Assembly: GCA_016715965.1 (NCBI GenBank)
Contig: JADJXG010000001.1
Location: 2,485,501-2,549,500 of the forward strand
Length of the DNA stretch: 64,000 bases
Source of the DNA: Saprospiraceae bacterium
GTDB taxonomy: Bacteria > Bacteroidota > Bacteroidia > Chitinophagales > Saprospiraceae
Direction: 5' to 3'
The stretch's first letter is position 1; every line of letters starts with the position of its first letter. Positions 62,572-64,000 of this stretch are shown here, in pieces. A program made the translations under genes and the position numbers. The notes below the pieces were generated by a model. It did not search any database and was not told the origin of the DNA. It saw only the letters and a list, made by a program, of their open reading frames with translations.

Positions 62572-62758
62572 GTTTTAAACCCAGAATTGTCATTAGATTT
62601 TGTAATGAGAGCCAAAAGAGCAACAAAGGCAAGACTCCTCGAAAGAAATTCGCGCGGAGGTGAAGTTATATTTCATTGAGCACGAATTTCGAGAAGAGGC
62701 TTGCATTTAATGCTATTTTGGCTCGTAATAGAATTCTAATGACAATTCTGGGTTAAAA
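62572..62758. repeat. Long near-palindromic element, MITE-like
   Basis: The two ends are inverted copies: TTTTAAACCCAGAATTGTCA at 62572-62591 is matched by the complement of 62740-62758 with one extra base. The similarity continues inward (GAGCCAAAAGAGCA versus GAGCCAAAATAGCA in reverse complement, 13 of 14) to near 62655, leaving a central loop of about 25 nt around GGAGGTGAAGTTATATTTCA. So almost the whole 187 bp can fold into one imperfect hairpin with arms of about 80 nt. No transposase is present and no clear target-site duplication was seen. It may be a miniature inverted-repeat transposable element or a structured RNA. Confidence 0.65.
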
Positions 62759-62780
62759 TGAAAACCAATGGCCTGAAAGC

Positions 62781-64000
62781 TCACTTTTCAAATTGAATCC
62801 CAATTCCTGCAAAGAAAGTTCTTCCTTGTGCGGGTAAAAGTCCAGGGCCGGGATAGCCGCCTGCTCTTCTTGTCGCATATTTTGCATCGAGTAAATTGTT
62901 GATCCCTGCCCTTAAATTTAAAAATTTGCTCAGCTTTAAAGAAAAGTTTGCATCGTGAACCGCATACGATGGAATAAATCCAATTGTGCCTGAAGCGTTT
63001 GATTCAAAAGTATTGGCAGCGTCAGTATAAACGCCACCCACATAATTGCTCTGAAAAGAGCATTGAATCATTTTATACTCCAGCTGTATGCCGACCCTAT
63101 GGATGTACTCTGGTGCAAATTCAACTTTTTTCCCCTGGATGGATTTGCTTGGATCCTGTGCAATCGCTGGATTGTTCCAATCGGTGTATCTCGATCTGTT
63201 GAGTGAGGTGGAACTGAAAATTTTAACGCTGTGCGGTAATTGGGATTGCATAAAGATTAACTTCACCAGATCGATTTCAAAATAAGATTCAACTCCAAAA
63301 CTTTCACTTGATCCGATATTGGTCCTGAAGATCTTTCCATCTTTGTTTAGGTTTCCAATTCGATCATTGTATTTCAAATAATATAAACTAAAATCAAACG
63401 ACATCCATTTACCAATCGTCCCACGAATCCCCAGGTCGGAGTTATAACCATTTGCGTCTTTTAAATGAGGGTCAATAACATCGCTGGTGGCACTGGGTGT
63501 CAATTCGGAAAAAGTAACGGGTCGATAGGCATTCGATATATTTGCATATACATTGGTGAGTTCATTGATTTTGAATTCTACGCCCAAACCTGCCAACACA
63601 ATATTTCTCCCGCGTTGATCAAAAACGGCCGAGTCCGTCGCATTTATTCTTCCTTCTACCGTATTTTGGATGTTTTCCCAACGTATTCCGGGTATAAGTT
63701 TCCAACGTTTGTGTAGATAAAAGATATTTTCAGCAAATAGAGAATGGTTTAAGGTGCCAAATTTCAAGTTGCGTGCAAAAACATTGCCCTCCACTTGAAA
63801 ATCTGGATCAGAACCCGTGCTTCCAACTCCAAGCTGCGATCTTGTTGTTCGTCCCTTATAACTTCTCGCACCAATTGCCAATTGATGGGTTTTGTTGAAA
63901 AGATTGTAGTTTGTCAGACTTCTCAATTCGGATCCAATGTTGTTGTATTGATCTTTGTCCACCTGTCTGTTGTCATAGCTCAGGGTAGCACCCAGGATGG
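62781..64000 (-). CDS. TonB-dependent receptor, C-terminal beta-barrel part (5' truncated)
   Basis: The frame is open to the right edge, so the N-terminal signal, plug domain and TonB box lie outside the window; a GTG at 63962 is not the true start. The visible 400 or so residues are outer membrane beta strands: HSLFAENIFYLHKRWKLIPG, LAGLGVEFKINELTNVYANI, SNAYRPVTFSELTP, FNLRAGINNLLDAKYATRRA-like sequence near the end, and a terminal GRTFFAGIGIQFEK with an aromatic-rich last strand. The NLLDAKYATRRAGGYPGPG signature is typical of TonB-dependent siderophore/metal receptors. Ligand unknown. Confidence 0.87.
   Translation of the reverse strand, partial: ILGATLSYDNRQVDKDQYNNIGSELRSLTNYNLFNKTHQLAIGARSYKGRTTRSQLGVGSTGSDPDFQVEGNVFARNLKFGTLNHSLFAENIFYLHKRWKLIPGIRWENIQNTVEGRINATDSAVFDQRGRNIVLAGLGVEFKINELTNVYANISNAYRPVTFSELTPSATSDVIDPHLKDANGYNSDLGIRGTIGKWMSFDFSLYYLKYNDRIGNLNKDGKIFRTNIGSSESFGVESYFEIDLVKLIFMQSQLPHSVKIFSSTSLNRSRYTDWNNPAIAQDPSKSIQGKKVEFAPEYIHRVGIQLEYKMIQCSFQSNYVGGVYTDAANTFESNASGTIGFIPSYAVHDANFSLKLSKFLNLRAGINNLLDAKYATRRAGGYPGPGLLPAQGRTFFAGIGIQFEK

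Noticed and set aside
62370..62663. A 97-codon + strand frame crossing the zinc-ribbon gene
   Set aside because: Most of it is the antisense of the zinc-ribbon gene and it ends within the palindromic element; no motif was seen.
62572..62758. Integron attC site as an explanation of the palindrome
   Set aside because: The ends do not give clean RYYYAAC and GTTRRRY boxes, and there is no integrase or gene cassette arrangement.

Overview
The window looks like a chromosomal segment of a member of the Bacteroidota, most probably a Saprospiraceae-like environmental bacterium. The evidence is: several secreted proteins ending in Por/type IX secretion (T9SS) sorting domains; SprB-type and PKD repeats; a TamL-type lipoprotein; a fused alpha/beta 2-oxoacid dehydrogenase E1; an SDR-type threonine dehydrogenase; a DksA/TraR protein without most zinc cysteines; weak Shine-Dalgarno signals; and Bacteroidota-type promoters (TTTG at -33, TAnnTTTG at -7) before ffh and a small lipoprotein gene. 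Genus and species cannot be read from the sequence, and all functions are inferred from motifs and family resemblance.

Region 1 (1-17009) is a surface polysaccharide locus. Thirteen tightly packed, often overlapping + strand genes run from a truncated Wzz chain-length protein through a CDP-sugar module (rfbF, rfbG, a 3,5-epimerase, a C-methyltransferase and a reductase), a CmcI-like methyltransferase, a Wzx flippase, glycosyltransferases, a Wzy-like polymerase, an asparagine synthetase-type amidotransferase and a two-domain dehydrogenase. A glycosyltransferase and a methyltransferase follow on the - strand. The sugar module, with no RfbH in view, suggests a branched 3-C-methyl-6-deoxyhexose.

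Region 2 (17093-34890) mixes housekeeping and surface genes: a degenerate FtsE-like ATPase, ffh, two large secreted proteins, DUF1015, gcvT, a HEAT-repeat cyclophilin, a DksA-like regulator, threonine dehydrogenase, a coiled-coil membrane protein, a PolB-like exonuclease, RecQ and a beta-barrel protein. The DksA-like gene and tdh share an almost identical 20-nt leader element.

Region 3 (34891-50944) holds a subtilisin-like protease, a T9SS paralogue of the protein at 22544, a small metal-motif lipoprotein, TamL, a TrmH-family methyltransferase, the E1 fusion, a fatty acid hydroxylase-type membrane enzyme, an AT-rich secreted metalloprotease and an MsbA-like exporter. Two sizeable intergenic stretches lie here, one with a run of small hairpins.

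Region 4 (50945-64000) has a PolX-like protein with a degenerate polymerase core and an intact PHP domain, a DUF1573 lipoprotein, another T9SS protein, a potassium channel gene broken by a frameshift and a stop, an acetoacetyl-CoA reductase-type SDR, aroA-aroC, yidC with a coupled lipoprotein gene, a zinc-ribbon protein and a truncated TonB-dependent receptor. The aroA/yidC gap carries two strong terminators with no visible gene, and a roughly 187-bp near-palindrome lies at 62572-62758. No rRNA, tRNA, CRISPR array or intact insertion sequence was recognised.
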